Positions 8,655 through 16,520 of a DNA stretch of 64,000 nucleotides are shown here, piece by piece (positions within the stretch are counted from its first letter, which is position 1; every line of letters starts with the position of its first letter). A program made the translations under genes and the position numbers. Location: the NCBI RefSeq assembly GCF_006438825.1, contig NZ_RCZP01000002.1:280568-344567 (forward strand), read 5' to 3'. The stretch comes from Muricoccus nepalensis (GTDB taxonomy: Bacteria > Pseudomonadota > Alphaproteobacteria > Acetobacterales > Acetobacteraceae). The notes under the pieces were generated by a model. That model ran no database searches and was not told the DNA's origin. It worked only from the letters and a program-made list of their open reading frames with translations.

Positions 8655-9329
8655 TCAGCCCCTTGCCGCGCCGCCCGGGGCCTCGCGGGCGGGGGCGGTG
8701 TCCGCGAAGTCCGGCACGGTCGAGACGAGGTGGGCGCCGACGGCGAGGGCGGCCCATTCGGCGTTGCCCGCGCGCAGCGCCGCGATGATCTCGCGGTGCT
8801 GCCGGTTGGAGCGCCCGATGCCCACGGTCTCGTTCAGCCGGTAGCGCTTCAGGAGGACGAGCGGCGCCTGGCACATGCGCAGCAGCATCGCCTCCAACCG
8901 GGGCGAGCGCGCGGCGCGGGTGAGGACGAGGTGGAAGCGGGTGTTGAGCTCGGCGAAGCGGGCGAGGGCCGCCTCGTCGGGCTCGCCGATGGCCTCCATC
9001 GCCTCGGCGAGGCGCTCCATCTCGGCGACCTCCTCCGCGGTGATGCGCGGGGCGGCCTTCCGGGCGGCGTGGCCCTCAAGAAGGATGCGGAGTTCGAAGA
9101 CCTCCCGGATCTCCTCGGGGCCGAGAGCCGCGACGAAGCTGCCCTGGTTGCGCGCGCTCTCGACCAGCCCGTCCGCGAGCAGGCGGCGCAGCGCGTCGCG
9201 GATGGGCGTGCGGCTGACGCCGATCTCGGCCGCCAGCACCTCCTCGCGGAGCGGCGCGCCCGGCGGGAAGGCGCCGTCGAGGATGCGGGCGCGGATGCCG
9301 AGATAGGCGCGCTCCGCCGCGTTGGGCAT
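8655..9329 (-). CDS. GntR/FadR-subfamily (FCD) transcriptional regulator
   Basis: A 224-aa regulator. The N-terminal winged helix (residues 5-70) holds EIGVSRTPIRDALRRLLADGLV, and the all-helical FCD ligand-binding domain (about 80-210) has Asp/His positions typical of metal-assisted carboxylate binding (FHLVLTRAA, QHREII). The start ATG is 1 bp after the stop of the upstream maleate-isomerase-like gene, so the two are co-transcribed. The regulator probably controls this unit and the divergent Bug gene in response to an organic acid. Candidate operators lie at 10129-10152 and 12538-12622. Confidence 0.9.
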   Translation of the reverse strand: MPNAAERAYLGIRARILDGAFPPGAPLREEVLAAEIGVSRTPIRDALRRLLADGLVESARNQGSFVAALGPEEIREVFELRILLEGHAARKAAPRITAEEVAEMERLAEAMEAIGEPDEAALARFAELNTRFHLVLTRAARSPRLEAMLLRMCQAPLVLLKRYRLNETVGIGRSNRQHREIIAALRAGNAEWAALAVGAHLVSTVPDFADTAPAREAPGGAARG

Positions 9330-9330
9330 C

Positions 9331-10074
9331 CTAGAAATCCGACAGCAGGCGGCCGAAGCCCTCGAGGCGGTCCTCGATGCCGTTGGCGCGCAGCGCGTGC
9401 CACCAGGTCGCGGTGTTGATGGCGATGACGGGCTTGCCGAGCCACATCTCCGCCGCAGCCGCGAGACGCACCATGGAGAGGTTGGTGCCGACCTGCACGA
9501 TGGCGTCGACATCCGGCCCGTCGAGCTCACGCAGGCGCTCGCGCAGCACGTCCGGCGGGACCTCGGCGATGGCGGTCCAGGAGGGGCATTGCAGGCAGAG
9601 GTCGCGCACGACCTCGAAGCCCTCCTCCTCGAAGTAGTTCCGGACCTCCGCGTTGGCGACGGGGAAGTAGGGCGAGAGAAAGGCGATGCGGCGCGCGCCG
9701 TAGCGCTGCAGCGCCGCGGTGCTGGCGAGGCTGCCGCAGCTCAGGCTGACGCCGGCCTCGCGCTCCACGCCGTCGCGGAAGGCGAGGGCGCCGGCCTTGC
9801 CGCCGAAGAAGGTGACGGCGGACATGCCCATGACGAGGTAGTCGGGCGCGCAGGTCATGACGCTGCGCACAGCGTCGATCACGCCCTCCGCGATCCGCTG
9901 CGCGCCGGCGGCGAAGCTCTCGTTGCTGACGGCCTGGGCGTTGGGCGTGAAGATGCGGCTGTAATGCGCGGTGACGCCGGGCGGGCGCATCATGTCGAAG
10001 TCGGGCTGCACGACCGTGTTGGTGGAGGGGCCGAGCACGCCGAACTTGGCGCGGTAGCCGAGGATGTCTGGCAT
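9331..10074 (-). CDS. Maleate isomerase / arylmalonate decarboxylase-like protein
   Basis: A 247-aa member of the Asp/Glu racemase superfamily. The N-terminal GPSTNT (16-21) resembles maleate cis-trans isomerase. MGMSAVTFFGG (82-92) matches the first active-site loop, and VQVGTNLS (193-200) the second. Family enzymes use Cys in one or both loops; here neither loop has a Cys, so chemistry is uncertain. AAGGAG 9 nt upstream fixes ATG 10074. It is in an operon with the GntR gene and divergent from a Bug binding protein, which suggests processing of a dicarboxylate-type substrate brought in by that protein. Confidence 0.75.
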   Translation of the reverse strand: MPDILGYRAKFGVLGPSTNTVVQPDFDMMRPPGVTAHYSRIFTPNAQAVSNESFAAGAQRIAEGVIDAVRSVMTCAPDYLVMGMSAVTFFGGKAGALAFRDGVEREAGVSLSCGSLASTAALQRYGARRIAFLSPYFPVANAEVRNYFEEEGFEVVRDLCLQCPSWTAIAEVPPDVLRERLRELDGPDVDAIVQVGTNLSMVRLAAAAEMWLGKPVIAINTATWWHALRANGIEDRLEGFGRLLSDF

Positions 10075-10128
10075 TCCAGGATTCTCCTTTGATGATGTCG
10101 TGGTGATGGTCATCGGGCTGGCGGCGTG

Positions 10129-10152
10129 GCGCGATCCCTGCATTGATCGCGC
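10129..10152. promoter_or_regulatory. Inverted repeat, candidate operator in divergent promoter
   Basis: GCGCGATC (10129-10136) and GATCGCGC (10145-10152) are perfect 8-bp inverted arms separated by 8 bp. The site sits between the divergent starts at 10074 and 10188. Its position and symmetry fit a dimeric regulator site, possibly for the GntR protein encoded at 8655-9329, although the arms do not resemble the TTGT-ACAA pattern typical of GntR/FadR sites. Confidence 0.45.
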
Positions 10153-10187
10153 GGCATCAACCAACCCTGCCCTGAAGGACGACCGCC

Positions 10188-11189
10188 ATGGCCCGCACGC
10201 TTCCCCTTCCCCGCCGCCGCAACCTGCTGGCCGCGGCCGGCGCGCTCGCGCTCCCGGGCGCCGTGGTGCCGGGGGGCGCGCGCGCCCAGGACGGCTGGCC
10301 GTCGCGCACGATCCGCTTCATCGCGACCGGCCCGGCGGGCGGCGCGGGCGACGTGCTCTCGCGGCTGCTGTGCGAGCGGCTGACGGCGCGGCTCGGCCAG
10401 TCCGTGGTGGTGGAGAACCGGCCCGGCGCGGGGACGAACATCGGCATGGCCGCGATCGCGCGCAGCGCGCCGGACGGCTACACGATCGGCCTCGCCTCCA
10501 TCGCGTCCAACGCGGTGAACCGCTGGCTCTACAAGTCCCTGCCCTTCGACCCCGAGAAGGACGTGGTGCCGGTCTCGCTCATCGCGCTGACGCCGAACCT
10601 GATGGTCGTCTCGCCCTCCCTGCCGGTGCGCGACGTCGCGGAGTTCATCGCCTACGCGAAGGCTCACCCGCGGGAGCTGAACTACGGCTCCGTCGGCGCG
10701 GGATCGTCGCAGCACCTCGCTGGCGCGCAGTTCGCGCTCGCCAACGGGCTGCAGATGCAGCACGTCCCCTACAACAACTCCGGCCAGCTCAACTCGGACA
10801 TGATCGAGGGGCGGGTGCAGGTGCTGTTCCAGTCCGTCTCCGCCGTGGCCGAGATGGCGCGCAGCGGCCGCATGCGCCCGCTGGCGGTGACGGGCACGGA
10901 GCGGCAGGCCGCCTTCCCGGAGGTGCCGACGCTGCGCGAGGCCGGCGTGGACATCACCTCCATGGGCTGGTTCGGTATCGTCGCGCCCGCCGGCGTGCCG
11001 GAGCCGGTGCTCGACCGGCTGAACCGCGAGACGGTGGCGGCGCTGGGCGAGCCCGACCTGCGCCAGCGCATCATCGACCTCGGCTCCATCCCCCGCCCGA
11101 CGACGCGGGAGGAGTTCGGGCGCTGGATGGCCGAGGAGAGCGCGAAGTGGCGCCCCGTCGTCGAGGCGACGGGCGCGACCGCGGAGTAG
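10188..11189 (+). CDS. Bug/TctC-family periplasmic substrate-binding protein
   Basis: 333 aa. The N-terminus has basic residues then a hydrophobic stretch ending GGARAQD, a secretion signal. The mature part starts with WPSRTIRFIATGPAGG, the usual Bug start, and keeps the VVVENRPGAG and APDGYTIG signatures. It is expected to bind a carboxylated metabolite in the periplasm. No TctA/TctB membrane genes are nearby. It is divergent from the maleate-isomerase-like gene, so that enzyme may act on the same ligand. Confidence 0.93.
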   Translation: MARTLPLPRRRNLLAAAGALALPGAVVPGGARAQDGWPSRTIRFIATGPAGGAGDVLSRLLCERLTARLGQSVVVENRPGAGTNIGMAAIARSAPDGYTIGLASIASNAVNRWLYKSLPFDPEKDVVPVSLIALTPNLMVVSPSLPVRDVAEFIAYAKAHPRELNYGSVGAGSSQHLAGAQFALANGLQMQHVPYNNSGQLNSDMIEGRVQVLFQSVSAVAEMARSGRMRPLAVTGTERQAAFPEVPTLREAGVDITSMGWFGIVAPAGVPEPVLDRLNRETVAALGEPDLRQRIIDLGSIPRPTTREEFGRWMAEESAKWRPVVEATGATAE

Positions 11190-11221
11190 CGCAGGCAGGG
11201 GCCGCGCCGGGCGCCGCCGCA

Positions 11222-12412
11222 TCAGGCGACGGCGTCCAGCTCCCGGAGGGAGCGGATCATCGAGGTCCGCATGAGGTATTCCTTGTGGCGCACCGGGTCC
11301 TCGGCCGTCCGGCGGAGATCGTCGAGGGCGGCCTGGCGCACGGCGGGGTCGCGCTGGTTGAGCGTCGCCCGGTTGCGCAGCGCCTGCTGCTGCACGACGT
11401 CGAGCGCGACCTTGCGCCGCTGGCGCTCGTAGCGGCCGAGCAGCGCCGGATCGGCGCCGCGCAGCACCTCCACGAGCTTGTCCGCGAGGTTGAAGGCGTC
11501 GTGGATGCCGCCGTTCATGCCCATGCCGCCGAGCGGGTTGTTCACGTGCGCGGCGTCGCCCGCCAGCAGGATGCGGCCAACGGCGTAGCGCTCCGCCACG
11601 CGCTCGTGCACGCGGTAGGCCGTGCGGTGGCGCACCTCGAAGCGGCCTGCGTGGGGCAGGACCCGCTGCATGCGCTCCTGGATGCGATCCTCCGACAGCA
11701 TCACCTCCTCTGGCTCCGACGGATCGGTCGGCAGGAGCAGGCGCCAGAGGCTCGCGGTGCGGAGCAGCACGAACCACTCCTCCGGGTCCGAGATGTAGGC
11801 GATGTTCGAGAGGCCGGGGATGGCCTCGTGGAAGGGGAAGGTCGTCGAGAGCGTGAGGTAGAGCTCCGGGATGGTCTGCCCGCCGAAGTCGACGTCGAGC
11901 GACTTGCGGATTGCGCTGCGGGCGCCGTCCGCGCCGATGAGGTAGGCGCCCTCCAGCGTCTCCTGGCTGCCGTCCTCGCGCTCCACCACCAGCCGCACGC
12001 CGTCGGCGTCCTGCGCGGCCGAAACGGCGCGGGCGTCGTAGAGGAAGCTCACGTCCGGGTTCGCGAGGAGGCGGTCGCGCAGCAGGCGGGTGAGGCGCCA
12101 CTGCTCGCATTGCAGGCGGTAGGGGTGGTCCGTCTCGCCGGCGAGAAGGGCCATGTCGAAGGTGGCGACGGGCCCCGCGTGCCGGTCGCGGTACTGCCAG
12201 TGGCGGCAGATCAGGCCCTGCTCGATCAGCGGCGCGGAGGCGCCGAAGCGGTCGAGCATGTCGAGCGTGGGCGGGTGGAAGGTCGAGGCGCGCAGCCCGT
12301 CCGGCAGGTCGCGCTCGGCCTCCACGACGAGGACGGGGATGCCGGCCTCGGCCAGGCAGGCGGCGGCCACCAGGCCGACTGGGCCGGCGCCGGCGACGAG
12401 GACCCGGTTCAT
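11222..12412 (-). CDS. FAD-dependent aromatic monooxygenase (PheA/TfdB type)
   Basis: A 396-aa class A flavoprotein hydroxylase. The dinucleotide fold GAGPVG is at residues 7-12, the DG motif GADGARSAIRK near 160-170, and the GD motif LAGDAAHVNNPLGGMGMNGG near 270-290. The RASTFHPPTLDML stretch (about 38-50) is typical of enzymes hydroxylating phenolic or hydroxylated heteroaromatic acids with NAD(P)H and O2. The ATG at 12412 leads directly into the FAD motif. It converges with the Bug gene and is divergent from the lyase gene at 12764, sharing a 350-bp regulatory region. Confidence 0.85.
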   Translation of the reverse strand: MNRVLVAGAGPVGLVAAACLAEAGIPVLVVEAERDLPDGLRASTFHPPTLDMLDRFGASAPLIEQGLICRHWQYRDRHAGPVATFDMALLAGETDHPYRLQCEQWRLTRLLRDRLLANPDVSFLYDARAVSAAQDADGVRLVVEREDGSQETLEGAYLIGADGARSAIRKSLDVDFGGQTIPELYLTLSTTFPFHEAIPGLSNIAYISDPEEWFVLLRTASLWRLLLPTDPSEPEEVMLSEDRIQERMQRVLPHAGRFEVRHRTAYRVHERVAERYAVGRILLAGDAAHVNNPLGGMGMNGGIHDAFNLADKLVEVLRGADPALLGRYERQRRKVALDVVQQQALRNRATLNQRDPAVRQAALDDLRRTAEDPVRHKEYLMRTSMIRSLRELDAVA

Positions 12413-12537
12413 GCCGCGCCACCCCGGGCGTGGCGGCGGGGCCGGCCGGTTGCTCTGTCCGTTGTCATGGCGCGGCCCCCTTTGCGCGGCGTGCCAGGGG
12501 CATCGGCCCCCTGGTTTCCCTGGAATGGGATCGCCGA

Positions 12538-12622
12538 CTGTGTACAACCGCGCCGAGGAGGGCAAGAGAATTGCCCCGTCTGCCCGATTTAAGATTGGCC
12601 ACTTCCCGCTATTGTGCACAAT
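12538..12622. promoter_or_regulatory. Paired GntR-like operator sites in divergent promoter region
   Basis: A perfect 12-bp palindrome ATTGTGCACAAT lies at 12611-12622. A related element CTGTGTACAA (8 of 10 matching TTGTGCACAA) lies at 12538-12547, about seven helical turns away. The TTGT-NN-ACAA form matches operators of FadR-subfamily GntR regulators. The sites lie in the 351-bp gene-free stretch (12413-12763) between the divergent monooxygenase and lyase genes. The GntR protein at 8655-9329 is the nearest candidate. Nothing else was recognised in this stretch. Confidence 0.55.
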
Positions 12623-12763
12623 CACGTGCCGAAGGGCCGGAAGGGCTTTCCAGGCCCTCTCTGGCCGGGGACAACCTCCCCGCGCGTCCACGGCCCCTGC
12701 CGTCCCCGAGCGGCGCCAGGGGCGAATGCGCTAGAGGGGCTGGTCCCCGGGAAGGAGACATCC

Positions 12764-13636
12764 ATGGCTGATCCGTCGCTCAAGGCCGCGCTCGACGCGG
12801 GGCGCTTCGTCGTCGCGCCCGGCATCTTCGACATGATCTCGGCGCGCGTGGCGGACGGGCTGGGCTTCACGGCGCTCTACGCCACCGGCTACGGCACCGT
12901 GGCCTCCCACCTCGGCATCGCCGACGCGGGGGTCGCCACCTATTCCGACATGGTCTCGCGCATGGGGCGCTTCGCCCAGGGCTGCCGCACGCCGGTCATC
13001 GCGGACGCCGACACGGGCTATGGCGGGCTGCTGAACGTGCGCCACACCGTCATGGGCTACGAGGGCGCCGGCGTCACCGCGATCCAGATCGAGGACCAGG
13101 AGGTGCCGAAGAAGTGCGGGCACACGCCGGGCCGCCGCGTGATCGCCGCCCGCGACATGGCGCTCAAGATCGAGGTGGCGGCCGAGGCGCGGCGCGACCC
13201 GAACTTCCTTATCATCGCCCGCACCGACGCGCGCACGGGCCTCGGCCTCGACGAGGCGATCGAGCGCGGCAAGCTCTACCGCCGCGCCGGCGCCGACATC
13301 GTCTTCATCGAGAGCCCCGAGAGCGAGGACGAGATGAAGCGGATCGGCCAGGAGATCGACGCGCCGCTGCTGGCCAACAACGTCGAGGGCGGCCGCACGC
13401 CGATCCTGCCGGCGGAGCGGCTGAAGGCGATCGGCTACGACATCGCGATCTTCCCCGCGATCGGCTTCCTGGCGGCGGCCGCGGCCTTCGAGCGGGTCTA
13501 CACGCACCTGCGCGACCACGGCGACAGCAACGACCGGCCCGCCGGCGACGACTACGGCTTCGGCCGCATGAACGAGCTCATGCAGTTCCCGGAGGTCTGG
13601 GAGTTCGAGCGCCGCTGGGCGCGCGAGGAGGGGTGA
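12764..13636 (+). CDS. PEP mutase / isocitrate lyase superfamily C-C lyase
   Basis: A 290-aa TIM-barrel enzyme of the 2-methylisocitrate / 2,3-dimethylmalate / oxaloacetate lyase group. The Mg2+ loop DADTGYGG is at 81-88 and the mobile active-site loop KKCGH at 116-120, with catalytic Cys118. The Cys loop indicates C-C bond cleavage rather than phosphonomutase activity. AAGGAG lies 7 nt upstream of ATG 12764. The stop overlaps the start of the next gene (TGATG). It probably splits a substituted malate into pyruvate, or a 2-oxoacid, plus a carboxylic acid; the substrate is not determined. Confidence 0.88.
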   Translation: MADPSLKAALDAGRFVVAPGIFDMISARVADGLGFTALYATGYGTVASHLGIADAGVATYSDMVSRMGRFAQGCRTPVIADADTGYGGLLNVRHTVMGYEGAGVTAIQIEDQEVPKKCGHTPGRRVIAARDMALKIEVAAEARRDPNFLIIARTDARTGLGLDEAIERGKLYRRAGADIVFIESPESEDEMKRIGQEIDAPLLANNVEGGRTPILPAERLKAIGYDIAIFPAIGFLAAAAAFERVYTHLRDHGDSNDRPAGDDYGFGRMNELMQFPEVWEFERRWAREEG

Positions 13637-14268
13637 TGGAGGGCGAGCTCGACATCTACCGCCAGCAGGGCTTTGCAACGCCGCTCGGCCTCGGCCAGGC
13701 GCCGGCCGTGCTGGTGATCGACTTCGTGCACGGCTTCACCGATCCCGCGCATTTCGGCGGCGGCAACATCGGGGAGGCGATCGGGCGCACGGTGGAGCTT
13801 CTCGCCCTCGCGCGCGCGCGGGGCTGGCCGGTCGCGCACACGCGCGTCGTCTACGCGGACGACGGCTCGGACGGCGGCGCCTTCGCCATGAAGGTGCCGG
13901 CGCTGCTGACGCTGACCGAGACGAGCCCGCTCTCCCAGATCGTGCCCGAGGTGGCGCCCGTGAAGGGCGAGACGGTGTTCCGCAAGCGGCACGCGAGCGC
14001 TTTCTTCGGCACCGACCTCGGGGCCTGGCTCTCCTTCCGGCGGATCGACACGCTGCTCGTCGCGGGCTGCACCACCAGCGGCTGCGTGCGGGCGAGCGTG
14101 ATCGACGCCTCCGCGAACAACATGCGGCCGGTGGTCGTCACCGACTGCGTGGGCGACCGCGCCATCGGCCCGCACGAGGCGAACCTCTTCGACATGGGCC
14201 AGAAATACGCGGACCTGATGTCGCTCGAGGAGCTGCGCCGGGCCGTGACGGGCAACGCCCCGGCCTGA
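13636..14268 (+). CDS. Isochorismatase-family cysteine hydrolase (amidase-like)
   Basis: 210 aa with the family triad Asp29 (VLVIDF), Lys117 (FRKRHASAF) and Cys150 (CTTSGCVRAS). The motifs are closest to N-carbamoylsarcosine amidase and maleamate amidase rather than nicotinamidase. It is expected to hydrolyse a carbamoyl or amide group to ammonia. It is coupled to the lyase gene by TGATG overlap, with GGAGG upstream, so the two act in one pathway. With the maleate-isomerase-like protein and monooxygenase it recalls part of nicotinate breakdown, though other routes fit. Confidence 0.87.
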   Translation: MEGELDIYRQQGFATPLGLGQAPAVLVIDFVHGFTDPAHFGGGNIGEAIGRTVELLALARARGWPVAHTRVVYADDGSDGGAFAMKVPALLTLTETSPLSQIVPEVAPVKGETVFRKRHASAFFGTDLGAWLSFRRIDTLLVAGCTTSGCVRASVIDASANNMRPVVVTDCVGDRAIGPHEANLFDMGQKYADLMSLEELRRAVTGNAPA

Positions 14269-14280
14269 GGAGCGCCTTTC

Positions 14281-14314
14281 GGAACCGGAAGGGTCCCGCA
14301 ACCCTTCCGGGTCC
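14281..14314 (+). terminator. Hairpin after the amidase gene
   Basis: GGAACCGGAAGGGT (14281-14294) pairs with ACCCTTCCGGGTCC (14301-14314) with one mismatch and a 6-nt loop. No T-run follows. It lies 12 bp after the stop at 14268 and 29 bp before the start of the glycosidase, so it may end or attenuate the lyase-amidase transcript. Confidence 0.5.
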
Positions 14315-14343
14315 GCCCGCGCTCTTCGTGACGAGGAGCGACC

Positions 14344-15600
14344 ATGCCAGACACCTTCCGCGACCCGCTGCCGGCCGCCGCGCCGCTGTTCCTCTTCGCG
14401 ACCGGCATCGAGAATAGCAACCCCCGGGTCGGAGACCGGCGGGTGGACCAGATGGCCGCCAGCGGGCACCTGCAGCGCTGGCGGGAGGACTTCGCCCTCG
14501 TGCGGGAGACCGGCTGCAACGCGCTGCGCTACGGCCCGCCGCTACCCACCACTTGGCTGGGGGAGGGGCGCTACGACTGGGACTTCGCCGACGAGACGAT
14601 GGCGGCGCTGCGCCGGCAGGGCACCTACCCCATCGTGGATCTCTGCCACTTCGGCGTGCCCGACTGGATCGGCGACTTCCAGAACCCCGACTTCCCGCGC
14701 CTCTTCGCCGACTACGCCGCGGCCTTCGCCGGGCGCTTTCCCTGGGTGCAGCTCTACACCCCCGTGAACGAGATGTATGTCTGCGCTCTCTTCTCGGGCC
14801 GCTACGGCTGGTGGAACGAGCGCCTGAGCAGCGAGCGCGGCTTCGTGACGGCGATGAAGCACCTCGTCGGCGCGAACCGCATGGCCATGCGCGCCATCCT
14901 GCGGCAGCGGCCGGACGCGATCTTCATCCAGAGCGAATCCGCCGAGCAGTACCACGCGGCCTCCCCGCGCGCCTGGGCGGAGGCGCGCCGGCGGAACTCC
15001 GAGCGCTTCCTCTCGCTCGACCTCAACTACGGGCACCCCGTGGAGGCGCCGATGTACGAGTACCTGCTCGACAACGGCATGACGCGGGAGGAGTACGGGG
15101 CTTTCCAGAGCACCGACCTCAAGCGCCACTGCGTGCTCGGCACCGACTACTACGTCACCAACGAGCACCTGGTGATGGAGGACTGCAGCACGCGCGCTTC
15201 GGGCGACGTCTACGGCTACGCGACCATCATCCAGCAGTACTACGCCCGCTACCACCTGCCGCTGATGCACACCGAGACCAACCTGGTGGACGATCTTCAC
15301 GGCAGCGCGGAGAACTGGCTGTGGAAGCAGTGGGCGAACCTCCTCCTGCTGTGGGAGACGCCGGTGCCGGTGCTCGGCTTCACTTGGTTCTCGCTGGTCG
15401 ACCAGGTGGACTGGGACACGGCGCTGCGCGAGGACAACGGGCGGGTGAACGCGGTGGGGCTCTACGACATGGACCGGCAGCCGAGGCAGGTGGGGCGCGC
15501 CTACCAGCGGCTGATCGAGCAGTGGCGGGACGTGCTGCCCGCGCGGAGCCTCTGCCTTCAGCTCCCGCTGCTGCCGCTGACGCAGGAGGTGATGTCATGA
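14344..15600 (+). CDS. Glycoside hydrolase family 1-like beta-glycosidase
   Basis: A 418-aa TIM-barrel retaining glycosidase, predicted cytoplasmic (no signal peptide). Acid/base Glu143 is in TPVNE and nucleophile Glu311 in HTETN, the two glutamates expected for clan GH-A/GH1; a typical W-WFSLVDQVDW segment follows near 350. Length is slightly shorter than the usual ~450 residues. GAGGAG lies upstream of ATG 14344. Its end overlaps the aldose dehydrogenase start by 4 bp, suggesting it releases galactose or arabinose that the next enzyme oxidises. Confidence 0.82.
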   Translation: MPDTFRDPLPAAAPLFLFATGIENSNPRVGDRRVDQMAASGHLQRWREDFALVRETGCNALRYGPPLPTTWLGEGRYDWDFADETMAALRRQGTYPIVDLCHFGVPDWIGDFQNPDFPRLFADYAAAFAGRFPWVQLYTPVNEMYVCALFSGRYGWWNERLSSERGFVTAMKHLVGANRMAMRAILRQRPDAIFIQSESAEQYHAASPRAWAEARRRNSERFLSLDLNYGHPVEAPMYEYLLDNGMTREEYGAFQSTDLKRHCVLGTDYYVTNEHLVMEDCSTRASGDVYGYATIIQQYYARYHLPLMHTETNLVDDLHGSAENWLWKQWANLLLLWETPVPVLGFTWFSLVDQVDWDTALREDNGRVNAVGLYDMDRQPRQVGRAYQRLIEQWRDVLPARSLCLQLPLLPLTQEVMS

Positions 15601-16520
15601 AGATCGCGCTTGTCGGCTGCGGCGCCATCGCGCGCAGCCAGCACGCCCGGGCGCTCGCGGGCGACACCGGCTTCGAGCTGGTCGCGACCGTCGATCCCCG
15701 GGCCACGGTCCCCGGCTTCGAGGGCCGCCACTACACGGACCATCAGGCGATGCTGGCGGCGGAGCCGGCGGTGGAGGCCGTGTCGGTCGCCTCGCCGACG
15801 GGCACGCATTTCGCGGTGGCGCGCGACGCGCTCCTCGCGGGGCGGCACGTCATGCTCGAGAAGCCGCCGGCGACGACGCTCGGCGAGGTCGTCGAGCTGC
15901 AGCGCCTCGCGGCGGAGAAGGGGCGGGTGCTCGTCACCTCCTTCCACGCGCAGCACAACGCGGCGGTGGAGCGCGCGCGGGAGATCCTGGAAGGCCACCC
16001 GCCGCCCGAGAGCATCACCATCGAGTGGCGCGAGGACTTCGAGCGCTGGCACGGCGGGCAGGCCTGGCCCTGGCAGCCCGGCGGCTTCGGGGTCTTCGAT
16101 CCCGGCATCAACGCGCTCTCGGTCCTCTGCCACGTCATGCCCGCCGCGGAGTTCCGGGTGGAGCGCGCGCGGCTCCGCCTGCCCCCGGGCGCCGCGACGC
16201 CCGCCCTCGTCGAGATGCGCCTCGCCTGGGAGGGCGGCGCGGGGGACGCCGCCTTCGAGTGGCGGCGCGGCGGGGAGGACGTGTGGAACGTCACCCTGAA
16301 CGGCGCCTTCGGGACGCTGCTCATCCGCGGCGTGCGCACGCTGCTGCAGGACGGCGCGGTGGTCGTGCCGGAGGGCCCGAACCTCGAGTATGACGGGCTC
16401 TACTGCGCCTTCCGGGCCGCGATCGCGGCGGGCCGGTCGGCGGTGAGCCTGCGGGAGATGCGCATCATCGAGGACGCGCTCGCCGTCGCCGCGGTCGAGC
16501 ACGGGGGCGAGGCGCTCTAG
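15597..16520 (+). CDS. Gfo/Idh/MocA aldose (D-galactose/L-arabinose) 1-dehydrogenase
   Basis: 307 aa. The Rossmann motif VGCGAIARSQH is at 6-16 and the EKPPATT motif (Lys proton donor) near 91-97. The WREDFERWHGG and GGFGVFDPGINALS segments (about 143-170) are characteristic of NAD(P)-dependent L-arabinose/D-galactose 1-dehydrogenases of the Azospirillum type, which make sugar lactones for non-phosphorylative degradation. AGGAGG is well placed before ATG 15597, inside the end of the glycosidase gene. The stop overlaps the convergent DUF2161 stop at a CTAG. Confidence 0.82.
   Translation: MKIALVGCGAIARSQHARALAGDTGFELVATVDPRATVPGFEGRHYTDHQAMLAAEPAVEAVSVASPTGTHFAVARDALLAGRHVMLEKPPATTLGEVVELQRLAAEKGRVLVTSFHAQHNAAVERAREILEGHPPPESITIEWREDFERWHGGQAWPWQPGGFGVFDPGINALSVLCHVMPAAEFRVERARLRLPPGAATPALVEMRLAWEGGAGDAAFEWRRGGEDVWNVTLNGAFGTLLIRGVRTLLQDGAVVVPEGPNLEYDGLYCAFRAAIAAGRSAVSLREMRIIEDALAVAAVEHGGEAL

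Noticed and set aside
10064-12592. Plus-strand open frame of more than 800 codons
   Set aside because: It covers a Bug gene in another frame and a flavin monooxygenase on the opposite strand; the composition is that of a shadow.
12764-13636. Considered as phosphoenolpyruvate mutase with the PhnW-like protein (phosphonate pathway)
   Set aside because: The KKCGH catalytic loop marks C-C lyases, and the PhnW-like gene is 14 kb away with no other phosphonate genes.
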